Below are positions 53,698 through 61,879 of a DNA stretch of 64,000 bases, piece by piece; position 1 is the first letter of the stretch; each line of letters opens with the position of its first letter. The DNA comes from Cyanobium sp. Cruz CV13-4-11 (GTDB lineage Bacteria; Cyanobacteriota; Cyanobacteriia; PCC-6307; Cyanobiaceae), in the NCBI RefSeq assembly GCF_024346055.1, contig NZ_JAGQCH010000006.1:62001-126000 (forward strand). Reading direction: 5' to 3'. The notes beneath the pieces are model-generated. The model was not told the origin of the DNA and did not search any database. It was given only the letters and a program-made list of their open reading frames with translations. The position numbers and the translations under genes were made by a program.

Positions 53698-54105
53698 TCA
53701 GAGGCCCTCCAAGTAGGACGCCACCGTCTGGATCAGGAGACCTCCAGTGCGTTGAGGTTGGTTCATGAAAGGGCCGAAATCGCGCAGATCGCCGGTAAGC
53801 AGCACATCGGCTCTGCAGGCCTGAGCAGCGCGATAGATCGGGTGATCTTTCTCAGCAAGGGAAGCAGGGCAGGCAATGGTGATGTCATCCGCCACGATAG
53901 TCAGGTGCGCCAGCATGGTTTCGAAAGGTTCGAGAGCCTTCGGGAATTTCCGCGCGAGGTTGCGCCGTGCCTCCTCTCCGGCATAGGCACTGGTGGCCAA
54001 CTCCACCAGACGGTGCTGGCCGAGGCTGATGATCAGCGCCGCCTTTCCCTGGGGATTGTGGGCAGCGGTGAACAACACATTCGCGTCTAAAAACAGCCTG
54101 GTCAT
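53698..54105 (-). CDS. PIN-domain toxin (VapC-like)
   Basis: A 135-residue RNase-type PIN protein. Acidic residues typical of the active site appear in MTRLFLDANVLFTAAHNPQG, ACPASLAEKDHPIYRAAQAC and VLLTGDLRDFGPF. Its target is probably a tRNA or mRNA, which the sequence does not show. It follows an AbrB-type antitoxin gene by 15 bases on the same strand, and the pair looks intact. Confidence 0.88.
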   Translation of the reverse strand: MTRLFLDANVLFTAAHNPQGKAALIISLGQHRLVELATSAYAGEEARRNLARKFPKALEPFETMLAHLTIVADDITIACPASLAEKDHPIYRAAQACRADVLLTGDLRDFGPFMNQPQRTGGLLIQTVASYLEGL

Positions 54106-54120
54106 CCCTGCGGAAGAGCA

Positions 54121-54408
54121 TCAGTGCTGGAGCAGGCGCTGAAGGATGTCCTGGCGTTCTGCGGTTGAAAGCACATCGGCGCGATCCCATTGAGCGATCT
54201 GAGCATCGCTGTAGTGAGCCACTTCCAGCACAGCAGCAGGCTTGAGTCGCAGCTCGCCTTCGCACTCCTCCACGATCACAGCGCCCCCGGGTGCGATGCC
54301 AAGGTGCCGCCGCATGCCAGCAGGCAGGGTGATCTGGCCACGCCGCGACACGGTCAGAACCTCGCGAAGTGGCTCCTCGCGTGACCCATCGGCAAGGGGA
54401 TTGCCCAT
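54121..54408 (-). CDS. AbrB/SpoVT-type antitoxin
   Basis: A 95-residue antitoxin with a swapped-hairpin AbrB domain (VLTVSRRGQITLPAGMRRHL, IAPGGAVIVEECEGELRLKP) and a C-terminal helix for toxin binding (YSDAQIAQWDRADVLSTAER). It precedes the PIN toxin gene and should bind its own promoter. The first 15 residues are variable, so the start may be slightly further in. Confidence 0.88.
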   Translation of the reverse strand: MGNPLADGSREEPLREVLTVSRRGQITLPAGMRRHLGIAPGGAVIVEECEGELRLKPAAVLEVAHYSDAQIAQWDRADVLSTAERQDILQRLLQH

Positions 54409-54550
54409 CGCAACCAGCAGAATTTCTGAAATTCATCCTAGTGCCACCGGCTGGATGCGCACAGCCGTCATTTGGGGTGCGTGGATGCAGCTGGCGGCGG
54501 CAGGCCCGGACGCAGGGGATCAGCAGCCAGACGAGCAGCGCTGAATCACT

Positions 54551-54820
54551 TCACCGGTCGTGATACCGGCAAGCGAGGATCACCAGGTCCTTGCCCTCCA
54601 GCCGGTAGACGAGACGATGCTCCTGATCGATCCGGCGCGACCAGCACCCGGCGAGGTTTTCACGCAAAGGTTCCGGCTTGCCGATGCCCGCAAAGGGATC
54701 GCGCAAAGCGACCTGGATCAGTTGGTTGATCCGCCGCAGTTGTTGGCGGTCGTGACCCTGCCATTGAAGGTAGTCGTCCCATGCCGCCGGCGTCCAAGCC
54801 AGCCGCTCAGCTTCCGGCAC
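54551..54820 (-). CDS. YoeB-type mRNA-cleaving toxin
   Basis: An 89-residue toxin of the Txe/YoeB family that cuts mRNA in the ribosome. WTPAAWDDYLQWQGHDRQQL, IGKPEPLRENLAGCWSRRID and EHRLVYRLEGKDLVILACRY contain the usual catalytic region (Glu, Arg, His and the final RYHDR motif). It overlaps the YefM antitoxin gene by 14 bases, so translation is coupled. The pair looks intact. Confidence 0.92.
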   Translation of the reverse strand: MPEAERLAWTPAAWDDYLQWQGHDRQQLRRINQLIQVALRDPFAGIGKPEPLRENLAGCWSRRIDQEHRLVYRLEGKDLVILACRYHDR

Positions 54821-55082
54821 CAGCCTGGCCCGGCTCGATCAGGGCATGCTCAAGCCATTCACCGCGCTCGGCCTGCTCCAACGAGCGCTGCAGATGGGCG
54901 GCATTCGCGGGAGAACGGAGCAGATGCACGGTTTCGATGAGGCTGTTGTAGGTGGCGAGCGACATCAGCACTGCACCCTGGGCATGGCGGCGGGTGATGA
55001 GAGTCACATCGGCGTCAGCCTCGACGCGATCGAGGACGGCCTTGAAACTCTCGCGGGCTTCCGAAAAACTCACCACCTGCAT
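54807..55082 (-). CDS. YefM-type antitoxin
   Basis: A 91-residue Phd/YefM antitoxin. The N-terminal DNA-binding part is MQVVSFSEARESFKAVLDRV and VTLITRRHAQGAVLMSLATY, and the C-terminal tail (RSLEQAERGEWLEHALIEP) neutralises the toxin. The Met at 55082 is the natural start; an upstream frame to 55154 is not protein-like. Confidence 0.92.
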   Translation of the reverse strand: MQVVSFSEARESFKAVLDRVEADADVTLITRRHAQGAVLMSLATYNSLIETVHLLRSPANAAHLQRSLEQAERGEWLEHALIEPGQAGAGS

Positions 55083-55193
55083 CGGAGTCGTCCAACTCGA
55101 CGTACAACAGTATGGGGCCGCGCCGGTGGCACTGGAGGCGCGCCAGATCTCCACGGCACGCTGCTCAGGGATCTGCAGCCAGCCACAGCATGC

Positions 55194-55396
55194 TCATGCA
55201 TCCAGCAGGTTTTCGAGGCATTCTCCACCAGGGAATCGGACGATCCCGAAGTCGCGTCGATTGAGGGTGGCGATTCGCCGCAGCCCCTGCTCCTGGGTCA
55301 CCCAGAGCAGCGAAGCGTCGGCTAGATCGATCGGCAAATCGCCGCATTGCCGCATCCAGCCCGCCATCACCGCCAGGGTGAGGTGGGTGCTGCAAG
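55194..55396 (-). pseudogene. PIN-domain toxin C-terminal fragment
   Basis: Minus-strand frame HLTLAVMAGWMRQCGDLPID, LADASLLWVTQEQGLRRIAT and LNRRDFGIVRFPGGECLENLL. DLADASL and RDFGI are the third and fourth blocks of PIN toxins. The N-terminal half with the first acidic residues is missing: the fragment begins directly after the psbK stop codon. It is the truncated 3' part of a VapC-like gene. Confidence 0.8.
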
Positions 55397-55397
55397 G

Positions 55398-55562
55398 TCA
55401 GCGGAACCCCACCGAGGCCTGCCACACGAAGGCCAGCGGCAGGAAGAAGAGGGGGATGATCGGCAGGATGTCCACCGACGGGCCGAAGGCCTGGTAGGCC
55501 TCGGGCAGCTGGACCAGCGGGGTGCTGTGGGAAGCGAGACCGGCCAGCAGGAGGTGCGCCAT
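55398..55562 (-). CDS. psbK: Photosystem II reaction centre protein K
   Basis: A 54-residue precursor of a core PSII subunit. The mature part matches PsbK closely: [36 protein letters not shown]. The first 17 residues ([17 protein letters not shown]) form the cleaved or variable leader. The Met at 55562 is chosen because the longer frame upstream is not protein-like. This essential-type photosynthesis gene sits inside a decayed toxin/Rpn island, with a PIN fragment after its stop. Confidence 0.95.
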   Translation of the reverse strand: MAHLLLAGLASHSTPLVQLPEAYQAFGPSVDILPIIPLFFLPLAFVWQASVGFR

Positions 55563-55767
55563 GGGGAGTTGGGGCCGATCGGAGTGCAGGAGGCCTGTGG
55601 GTTGAGGGATGCCAGCGGCTGCGGTTAGCTCCGCCAGGTGTTGCGGGCTGCCTGGAAGGTTCCAGGCTCCGGCGGATGGGCCACCAGGCCTGCGGCGCAA
55701 TCGCTAACGGGCTTGCAGCACCTGGCGCAGTGCTTGGGAACGGTGCGGCCGCTAAAGCGTGAGGGGC

Positions 55768-57156
55768 TCAGCCGGCGTTGCGGCTCAGCCAGGCGTTGAG
55801 GTCCTCGTGCCCCTGGAAGTCGAGAAGGGCTACTAACAGGGTCTCAAGCGCACTAAGGGAGAGCGCTTGGATGCGGGCCTGTTGGTTGGGGGTCAGAGAG
55901 CCGCAGCGGTGCTCGAGCAGGCGGAGGGAGATGCCAACGGCTTCGGTCTGGCGGCCCTCCTGGCGGCCCAGCCCAAAAATCTCGCGGTAGGCCACGCTGC
56001 TGGTGAAGTCGTCGACGGTGATCCCACCCATGGCGCAGATCTCGGGAACGGTGCGGCCGCTAAAGCGTGACACCAGGATAGCGGCGATCACATCATCAAT
56101 CTCGGAATCCAGCCTTGTGCCGGCAGCCTCTGTGCGGATCGCCTTGGAGCATGCGGGCAGCTGGTCTTCCGGCAGCAGCAACATCCCAAGGGCCCTCTGC
56201 AGGGGTGGCGCCGTTGGGGGTAAACGCTCGGGGAGCAATTCGATCCACACCACCCGCCGCTCCACAAACTCCCGCACCGGTGTGGGGTCGCCGAAATTGA
56301 GCTCCCGCGACGGGCAGATCACCACCACCTGCCAGTGGCGGATCGGCCGGCCCTGGCGTTGCTGCTGTTGCAGCAAACGCCCCGTTTCGGCATTCAGCCG
56401 CAGCAGGAAGTCTGGATCGGCCGCCATCTGGGCCTCCAGGATCACTACCGGCAACTCGGGCTGATCGGCGGGCGGTAGGAACAGGCCATCGAGCCGGTAT
56501 TCCCTTTCCTTCAGCACCGGTGCGCTGAACACATAGCCCTCCATCCGGGGCAGGAGTTCAGCCACCAGGGGCTGGAGGCGCTCGGCGTGCTGTTGGAACA
56601 GCCAGAAGAAGAGCTTGTCGCTGGCGACCACGGGGCTGAAGTTCGGCTCTAGTTGTGATGCAGCCAGGTGCTGCCTCGGTGAAGCAACGATGTCACTCTC
56701 AGCCAGGCTTGGCTCACCACCATCAGCAGGAGATGAGCAAGAGAAGCCAGACAGTGCGGTTTGTTCGCCTTCGCGGGTGAGATCGGCCAAGTCGGCGTGG
56801 CGGCTCAGCCAGGCGCTCAGATCCTCAGGCCCCTTGAAATCGAACAAAACGTCGTGCAGGGATTCCAGAGCAGGGTGAGGGAGGGCTTCGATGCATGCTT
56901 TCAGGCAGGGAGTGATGGGTCCGCAGCAGCGCTGGAGCCAGATCTGGGCGATGACGGCGGCTTCGATTCGGCGTCCTTCCTGCCATTCCTCCTGGTAGGC
57001 GAGCCGCCGACCCTCTTGCCGGCCCAGCCCAAAGATCTCGCGGTAGGCCACGCTGCTTGTGAAGTCGTCGACGGTGAGGCCACCCATGGCGCAGATCTCA
57101 GGAATGGTGCGGCCGCTGAAGCGTGAGGGGTTCAGCCGGCGTGGCGGCTGAGCCAA
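55768..57156 (-). CDS. DUF2887/DUF4351 (Rpn-family nuclease-like) protein, fused to a second C-terminal module
   Basis: A 462-residue frame. Residues about 175-460 form the fullest copy in the array: DKLFFWLFQQHAERLQPLVA, EREYRLDGLFLPPADQPELP and VVILEAQMAADPDFLLRLNA (a PD-(D/E)XK-like core), then FSGRTVPEICAMGG and an end DLNAWLSRNAG. The first 170 residues are the C-terminal module of another copy fused in front (MAQPPRRLNPSRFSGRTIPE ... WLSRHADLADL). The native start may be the GTG at 56631. The family is linked to DNA cleavage and recombination, with transposase-like names. Confidence 0.75.
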   Translation of the reverse strand: MAQPPRRLNPSRFSGRTIPEICAMGGLTVDDFTSSVAYREIFGLGRQEGRRLAYQEEWQEGRRIEAAVIAQIWLQRCCGPITPCLKACIEALPHPALESLHDVLFDFKGPEDLSAWLSRHADLADLTREGEQTALSGFSCSSPADGGEPSLAESDIVASPRQHLAASQLEPNFSPVVASDKLFFWLFQQHAERLQPLVAELLPRMEGYVFSAPVLKEREYRLDGLFLPPADQPELPVVILEAQMAADPDFLLRLNAETGRLLQQQQRQGRPIRHWQVVVICPSRELNFGDPTPVREFVERRVVWIELLPERLPPTAPPLQRALGMLLLPEDQLPACSKAIRTEAAGTRLDSEIDDVIAAILVSRFSGRTVPEICAMGGITVDDFTSSVAYREIFGLGRQEGRQTEAVGISLRLLEHRCGSLTPNQQARIQALSLSALETLLVALLDFQGHEDLNAWLSRNAG

Positions 57157-57842
57157 GCGTTTAGGTCGTCAGGCCCCTGGAAGTCGAGCAGGGCGTCGAG
57201 AAGAGCCTCAAGCGCGCTGAGCGGGAGGTCCTGAATGCGGGAATGTTGGCCGGGGGTCAAGGCGCCGCAGCGATGCCCAAGCAAGCGGAGGGAGATGGCA
57301 GCGGCTTCAGCTTGGCGGCCTTTTTGCTCGCCCTTTTGCTCGCCTTGCTGGTGGCCCAGCCCAAATATCTCGCGGTAGGCCACGCTGCTCGTGAAGTCGT
57401 AGGCGATGATCCCACCCATGGCGCAGATCTCAGGAACGGTGCGGCCGCTAAAGCGTGACACCAGGATAGCGGCGATCACATCGTCGATCTCGGCATCGAG
57501 GCTGGTGCCGGCAGCCTCTGTGCGGATCGCCTTGGAGCATGCGGGCAGTTGCTCTTCCGGCAGCAGCAGCATGCCAAGGGCCCTCTGCAGGGGCGGTGCC
57601 GTTGGGGGTAAGCGTTCGGGTGCCAGTTCGATCCACACCACCCGACGCTCCACAAACTCCCGCACCGGTGTGGGGTCGCCGAAATTCAGCTCCCGCGACG
57701 GGCAGATCACCACCACCTGCCAGTGGCGGATCGGCCGGCCCTGGCGTTGCTGCTGTTGCAGCAAACGCCCCGTTTCGGCGATGTCAAGATCAAGGGGATG
57801 ATTCCCGCGGTTAGGCCGACCCCTGCAAATCGAACCTGGCAT
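57132..57842 (-). pseudogene. DUF2887/DUF4351 gene, N-terminally truncated (copy E)
   Basis: A 236-residue frame whose recognisable part begins AETGRLLQQQQRQGRPIRHW and runs QVVVICPSRELNFGDPTPVR, EFVERRVVWIEL, PACSKAIRTEAAGT, FSGRTVPEICAMGGI and GLGHQQGEQKGEQKGRQAEA to the end LNAWLSRHAG. The first half of the nuclease-like domain, with the RLDGLF-EAQ segment, is missing, and the first 22 residues are unrelated. It is nearly identical over long stretches to the copy at 55768-57156. Confidence 0.75.
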
Positions 57843-58025
57843 CGGCCAGAGTTGGCAGGTTTACACGTACTGCTTTGCAACCTGTCGCAGCCCCGCAAGG
57901 GGATTGCTGGCTGTACTGGGAATCTTGGCCTATCGCTTGCCCGACGAAGGTTGGCGCAGCGAAAGCAGGCCAGTGCTGCACGGCGCTGGCTGGCGAAGGT
58001 CCTGCGCACTAATCATGGGAACGAT

Positions 58026-58793
58026 TTAGAGTATTGCTGTAAAGAATCGGGTAACTTTATTACTGGCTTTGCCGGAAGTGCTGGCAATTAATGAAAATCC
58101 AGCAGCCATGAGAATTGCCTGGGCAGTATTTCTGACCGCTTCCTTTAAGAAGACCTGAACGGCCTGTGATTTCTGGATCTCACTATTATATGTTGCTGCG
58201 TTGATCTGGGCAGAGATATTTTCAATAGCGCTGCTTGATCACCGGAAAAGCGGCATCAAATTTGGCGGGGAGGGCTGGAGGATTGGGCAGCGAGGCCACA
58301 TAGGAACGCAGTTCAGGCTCAGAATTAACAGCGCTGATTCCCTTCGCAATACCCTGTAGATTGCTAACCGCAGCAACGGTGGAGATCGTTTGCTGTTTTA
58401 GAATACGTGCGCCTAGAAAATACTGGAAAGGGATGATCAGAACCAGCAATATGGCAAACAGACGGCAAAGCGACTCGCCAGGAGCTGCCAGTTTTTTAGG
58501 GTTTGATCTTCGGCAATAAGACATTGGGCAAAGACAATCATCGTGAGACCAACCAGAAGGGCAAAGCTGGAATTGAGAAGCGCCCCAATCAAGCTGAGTT
58601 GCCATTCAGATGTCGCTAGCTTTAGCGGAAAAGAGTTGAAGATGACAACATTAAGCGTAGAGCCAATGATTATCCAGCCTAGCAATGCCAAGATGAAAGA
58701 TAATTCTACTGGCAACCTGTGCTGAAAGGAATTTGGCTCGCTTACCGATTCCATTTCTTCAATGAAGCCATCGTGGTCGAGGGCCATGCGCAC
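58026..58793 (-). pseudogene. HpsJ-like (cyanoexosortase-associated) membrane protein with two frameshifts
   Basis: Three minus-strand frames join into one protein of about 250 residues. Frame 1 gives LPVELSFILALLGWIIIGST and FALLVGLTMIVFAQCLIAED. Near 58475 it shifts to frame 2, ESLCRLFAILLVLIIPFQYF then LRSYVASLPNPPALPAKFD. Near 58235 it shifts again to AIENISAQINAATYN and TAQAILMAAGFSLIAS. The four-helix layout with a middle soluble part matches HpsJ-like proteins, which act with cyanoexosortases in polysaccharide export. The AT-rich base use resembles the PEP-CTERM-like gene at 50.1 kb. Confidence 0.75.
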
Positions 58794-59184
58794 AAAGTAA
58801 AATTTTACTACAATAATCTATCACATCATCGTTGACCTGCAGCATAGCGATGCTGAATGGAGCAGAACTTCACAAGAAAGTGGCAGGAAATGGCGGCCGA
58901 GGCCTTCCAGAGGTAGGCAGACAGTCTGCGTTGCTGCTAGTGGGCAGTAAAAATCCCACTGAAGGAAGGATTGCTGGATAGAGATCGCAGCGGTCAACAT
59001 TCGATTCAAAAAGAAAGCTTGGTGCGCCGCCGCTGCTTGCCGGAAAAGCTAAAGGTTGAACCTGCGCCGATATGCGGAAGGGGTCCAGGAACAAGGGTTG
59101 ACCTAATCCTTAGGTTTGAGCTTCCTTGCAAACTTGCAGGTGCTCGTAGTGGCAAGCCTGGCACCCCTACCCCAATTCCCCAGC
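58794..59184. other. Intergenic region between the HpsJ relic and folP copy 2
   Basis: About 390 bases without a convincing frame, RNA or repeat. It marks the change from AT-rich island sequence to GC-rich chromosome. Short frames on both strands lack protein-like character. Confidence 0.5.
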
Positions 59185-60042
59185 TCAGTCAGCGGCTCGT
59201 TCTGCGGCGGCAGGTCCAGCGGGATGGGCCCCGCCGAGGGCATCCACCAGCCGCGCCACCTGCACGATCGGCCCCACATCGTGCACCCGCAGGATCGAAG
59301 CCCCCGCAGCGATCGCCTGGCCGCAGACCGCCGCGGTGCCCCAGAGCCTGGCGCGGGGCCTTGGTTCGTTGAGCACCGCGCCGATGAACCGCTTGCGCGA
59401 GGGGCCCACCAGCAGGGGGAAGCCCTCCGCGCACAGATCAGCCAGGCCCCGCAGCAGGGCCAGGTTTTGCTCGGTGGTCTTGGCGAAACCCAGCCCCGGA
59501 TCCCAGATCAGCTGGGCCGCCTTCACCCCCGCCGCCAGCGCCTGCTGCGTGGCGGCCAGCAGCTCGGAGCGCACCTCGGCTACCACGTCGTCGTACACCG
59601 CCAGATCATCCATGGTCTGGCTGTCGCCGCGGCTGTGCATCAGCACATAGGGGCAGCCGGCGCGGGCGATCAGCGGCAACATCTGCGGATCGCGCAGGCT
59701 GGTGTCGCCATCCCGATTGGCACCGCGCACGTCATTGATCCAGTCCGCCCCTGCCGCCAGGGCGGCTTCGGCTACGGACGCCTCGAAGGTGTCCACCGAC
59801 ATCAGGCAGCCAGGGTGGGCGGCCCGCAGCTCCTGCATGGCTGCCAGCACCGGATACAGCCGCTCCAACTCCAGGCCCGGCCCGACGATCTCGGCTCCGG
59901 GCCGGGTGCTCTGGCCGCCGAGATCGAGTAGATCGGCCCCCTGGGCCAGCATCCGCTTCGCCGCCTTCAGTGCCGCCGGCACGCTGTTCAGCCGGCCGCC
60001 ATCGCTGAAGGAATCGGGGCTGAGATTGAGCACCCCCATCAC
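59185..60042 (-). CDS. folP: Dihydropteroate synthase, second divergent copy
   Basis: A 285-residue frame with all active-site blocks of the family: MGVLNLSPDSFSDGG, LDLGGQSTRPGA, INDVRGAN, VLMHSRGDSQTMDD, WDPGLGFAKT, LLVGPSRKRF and LRVHDVGP. It is well diverged from the copy at 32800-33663 and has a short insert (GANRDGDTSLRD). No ATG or GTG exists upstream of 60042 in this frame before a stop, so the first residues (RWGERTLV) normally present are lost or read from a rare start. It may be a working reserve copy or beginning to decay. Confidence 0.85.
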   Translation of the reverse strand: MMGVLNLSPDSFSDGGRLNSVPAALKAAKRMLAQGADLLDLGGQSTRPGAEIVGPGLELERLYPVLAAMQELRAAHPGCLMSVDTFEASVAEAALAAGADWINDVRGANRDGDTSLRDPQMLPLIARAGCPYVLMHSRGDSQTMDDLAVYDDVVAEVRSELLAATQQALAAGVKAAQLIWDPGLGFAKTTEQNLALLRGLADLCAEGFPLLVGPSRKRFIGAVLNEPRPRARLWGTAAVCGQAIAAGASILRVHDVGPIVQVARLVDALGGAHPAGPAAAERAAD

Positions 60043-60108
60043 CAGGGTGCGCTCACCCCATCGGGGCAGGCCCGGGTTGGGGCTTGGTCGGGCATCAGGT
60101 CGCCGGCC

Positions 60109-60194
60109 TCAGGCCCTGACCGGCACCTGGTAGTTGGCGATGCGGGCAAAGCTGATCGGATCGAGCGAGGCACCCCCCACCAGCCGCCGTCGAT
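60109..60194 (-). pseudogene. tpiA 3'-end remnant
   Basis: The minus-strand frame [24 protein letters not shown] is the last 24 residues of triose-phosphate isomerase, almost identical to the end of the functional copy (only Val/Ile and Pro/Arg differ). Immediately before it the frame breaks by one base relative to the expected IDGVLVGG. The rest of tpiA is absent. It precedes folP copy 2 exactly as tpiA precedes the first folP. Confidence 0.85.
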
Positions 60195-60509
60195 CAGGAA
60201 CCAGCCGGCCGGAGAGGCACGCCGCTGCACCACCTCCGCCCGGATGTCCCGGATGACCACCTTGCCGTCGCCGCTGCTGCGCAGCTCGAGACGGAGATGG
60301 CGCGGCGAGGCAGGGATCCAGCAGCGACCCCTGGCCAAGTTCCGCCTGGGTGAGCTCGGCCGGGGTGCGTCCGGTGCTGGCGGGCACCAGGGCGAAAGGG
60401 AGCAGGGGGCTGGCGGGGTCGGAACCGTGCTCCATGGCTCTGCAGGGTCAGCCTTCAGGATGGATCGGCCAAGGATGGCCTGGAAGGGACGGTTTCGATC
60501 ACGGCGGGC
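60195..60509. other. Unidentified sequence between the tpiA remnant and pstS
   Basis: About 315 bases. Minus-strand frames contain stretches such as HLRLELRSSGDGKVVIRDIR and PFALVPASTGRTPAELTQAE in different frames, which may be parts of one broken gene. No family is recognised. The right end abuts the pstS terminator. Confidence 0.4.
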
Positions 60510-60534
60510 AAAAAAAAGGGGGCCGAAGCCCCCG
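60510..60534 (-). terminator. Terminator of pstS
   Basis: On the minus strand GGGGGC, loop TTCG, GCCCCC is followed by eight T. It lies about 35 bases past the pstS stop codon. A textbook intrinsic terminator with a stable UUCG tetraloop. Confidence 0.95.
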
Positions 60535-60569
60535 GAATCACCCCGCAGGGGTGAGTGAATGGATCGGGA

Positions 60570-61577
60570 TCACTTGCCGATCTTGGCCACTTCGGCGCGA
60601 GCTTGCTTCAGAACGGTACCGGTCAGGGGGACGAAATCGAGCTGCTTGGCGATTCCCTGGCCCTTGGGCGAGAGACCCCAGGTCAGGAACTGACGGAGGG
60701 TAGCTGCCTTGTCGCCGTTGCCCCGCTGGTAGGCAAGGATCCAGGTGAAGGTGGCGATCGGGAAGGCGTTGGCGCCGGCCGGGTTGCAATCCTCACCACC
60801 GAGGCGGGCATTCAGCTTGACGCTGTTCAGAGCGGCGGCGCCGGTGACATCGTTGGCGAGAACAAATTTGCCAGCTTTGTTCTGAACAGCCGCAGGGGTG
60901 ATCTTGCCCTTCACGAAGGCCTGGTTGAGGTACCCGATCGAACCGGGGGTGTTCATGATCAGGCCCGCCACGCCCTCATTGCCCTTGCCGCCGACGCCCA
61001 CGGGCCACTTGACGGCCTTGGAGGTTCCCACTTTGGATTTCCACTCCGGCGAGAAGCAGGAGAGGGAGTTGGTGAAGGCGGCCGTGGTGCCGGAGCCATC
61101 CGAGCGGTGGGCCACGGCGATCGGTCCCTTGCCACATTTCAGTTGCTCCCAAGTCTTGATCTTGCCGAGGAAGATGTCGGCGAGCTGAGCCTGGGTGAGC
61201 TTGAGGTTCTTGCAGCTGGGGTTGTTGTAGGCGGGGGTGACGGTGCCCCCCATCATCGGAATCTGCAGGGCTCCACGCTGGGCGGTCACGCCCTTGGTGA
61301 ATTCTCCTTTGGATTCGCTGAGCTCCTCATCGGTCGCTCCAAAATCGACGCTACCGGCATGGAACTGGCGAACACCGGCGCCGGAGCCCACCGACTGGTA
61401 GTTCACCTGCCTCTTGGTTTCCTTGGCGAACTCCACGGACCAGCGCTGGTAGGCCGGAGCGGGAAAGCTGGCGCCGGCTCCACTGATGGAGTTGCTCTGG
61501 GCGATCACCGGAACGGCCAGTCCAGCGCTGACAGCACCGGCAGCGGAGAGAATCAGGGCCTTCTTCGCGAAGGTCAT
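60570..61577 (-). CDS. pstS: Phosphate ABC transporter substrate-binding protein PstS
   Basis: A 335-residue periplasmic phosphate-binding protein. The export signal is MTFAKKALILSAAGAVSAGL followed by an Ala-rich cut region. Binding-site blocks are ISGAGASFPAPAYQRW, YQSVGSGAGVRQF, DFGATDEELS and HRSDGSGTTAAFTN. It delivers phosphate to the PstCAB transporter, whose genes are not here; picocyanobacteria often keep extra lone pstS copies. Met at 61577 is favoured over 61589. A candidate Pho box lies about 55 bases upstream. Confidence 0.96.
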   Translation of the reverse strand: MTFAKKALILSAAGAVSAGLAVPVIAQSNSISGAGASFPAPAYQRWSVEFAKETKRQVNYQSVGSGAGVRQFHAGSVDFGATDEELSESKGEFTKGVTAQRGALQIPMMGGTVTPAYNNPSCKNLKLTQAQLADIFLGKIKTWEQLKCGKGPIAVAHRSDGSGTTAAFTNSLSCFSPEWKSKVGTSKAVKWPVGVGGKGNEGVAGLIMNTPGSIGYLNQAFVKGKITPAAVQNKAGKFVLANDVTGAAALNSVKLNARLGGEDCNPAGANAFPIATFTWILAYQRGNGDKAATLRQFLTWGLSPKGQGIAKQLDFVPLTGTVLKQARAEVAKIGK

Positions 61578-61630
61578 CAGAAATGCCAATTGTGGAGCAC
61601 GTTATGAATAGCAACCCCCTCCGCTCATTC

Positions 61631-61649
61631 GCGTTATGAGCAGGTTAAC
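61631..61649 (-). promoter_or_regulatory. Candidate Pho box upstream of pstS
   Basis: On the minus strand GTTAACCT, spacer GCT, then CATAACGC. This is a direct repeat of TTAACCT-like units with the three-base spacing of cyanobacterial Pho boxes; the first unit is a good match and the second weaker. A further CATAAC occurs at 61601-61606. It would be bound by the PhoB/SphR response regulator under low phosphate. Confidence 0.55.
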
Positions 61650-61879
61650 GGGTCGTCAAGGATTGCTCTGGACTGGGCCCTTGATGCGCCTGGCTGGGCA
61701 ACCTGCACCTGGACGTGGCTGTTGCCATCACTCCCAGCAGGCGCTCGGGGCCCTGTTGGCGCCGCAGCTGCTGGCGAACCGCCAAGGGATCCGCGCCTCT
61801 GCTGATTCCAGATGGGCTCCCGTAGCCAATGTCACATCAGATTGTCTGGATCAGACGCTGGCACCATCCGGCCCTGGCT

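Noticed and set aside
50000-58800. An insertion sequence or integrase at the accessory island
   Set aside because: No transposase, integrase or inverted terminal repeats were recognised, and no tRNA flanks it. The DUF2887 genes have transposase-like names in some databases but no DDE or serine recombinase motif.
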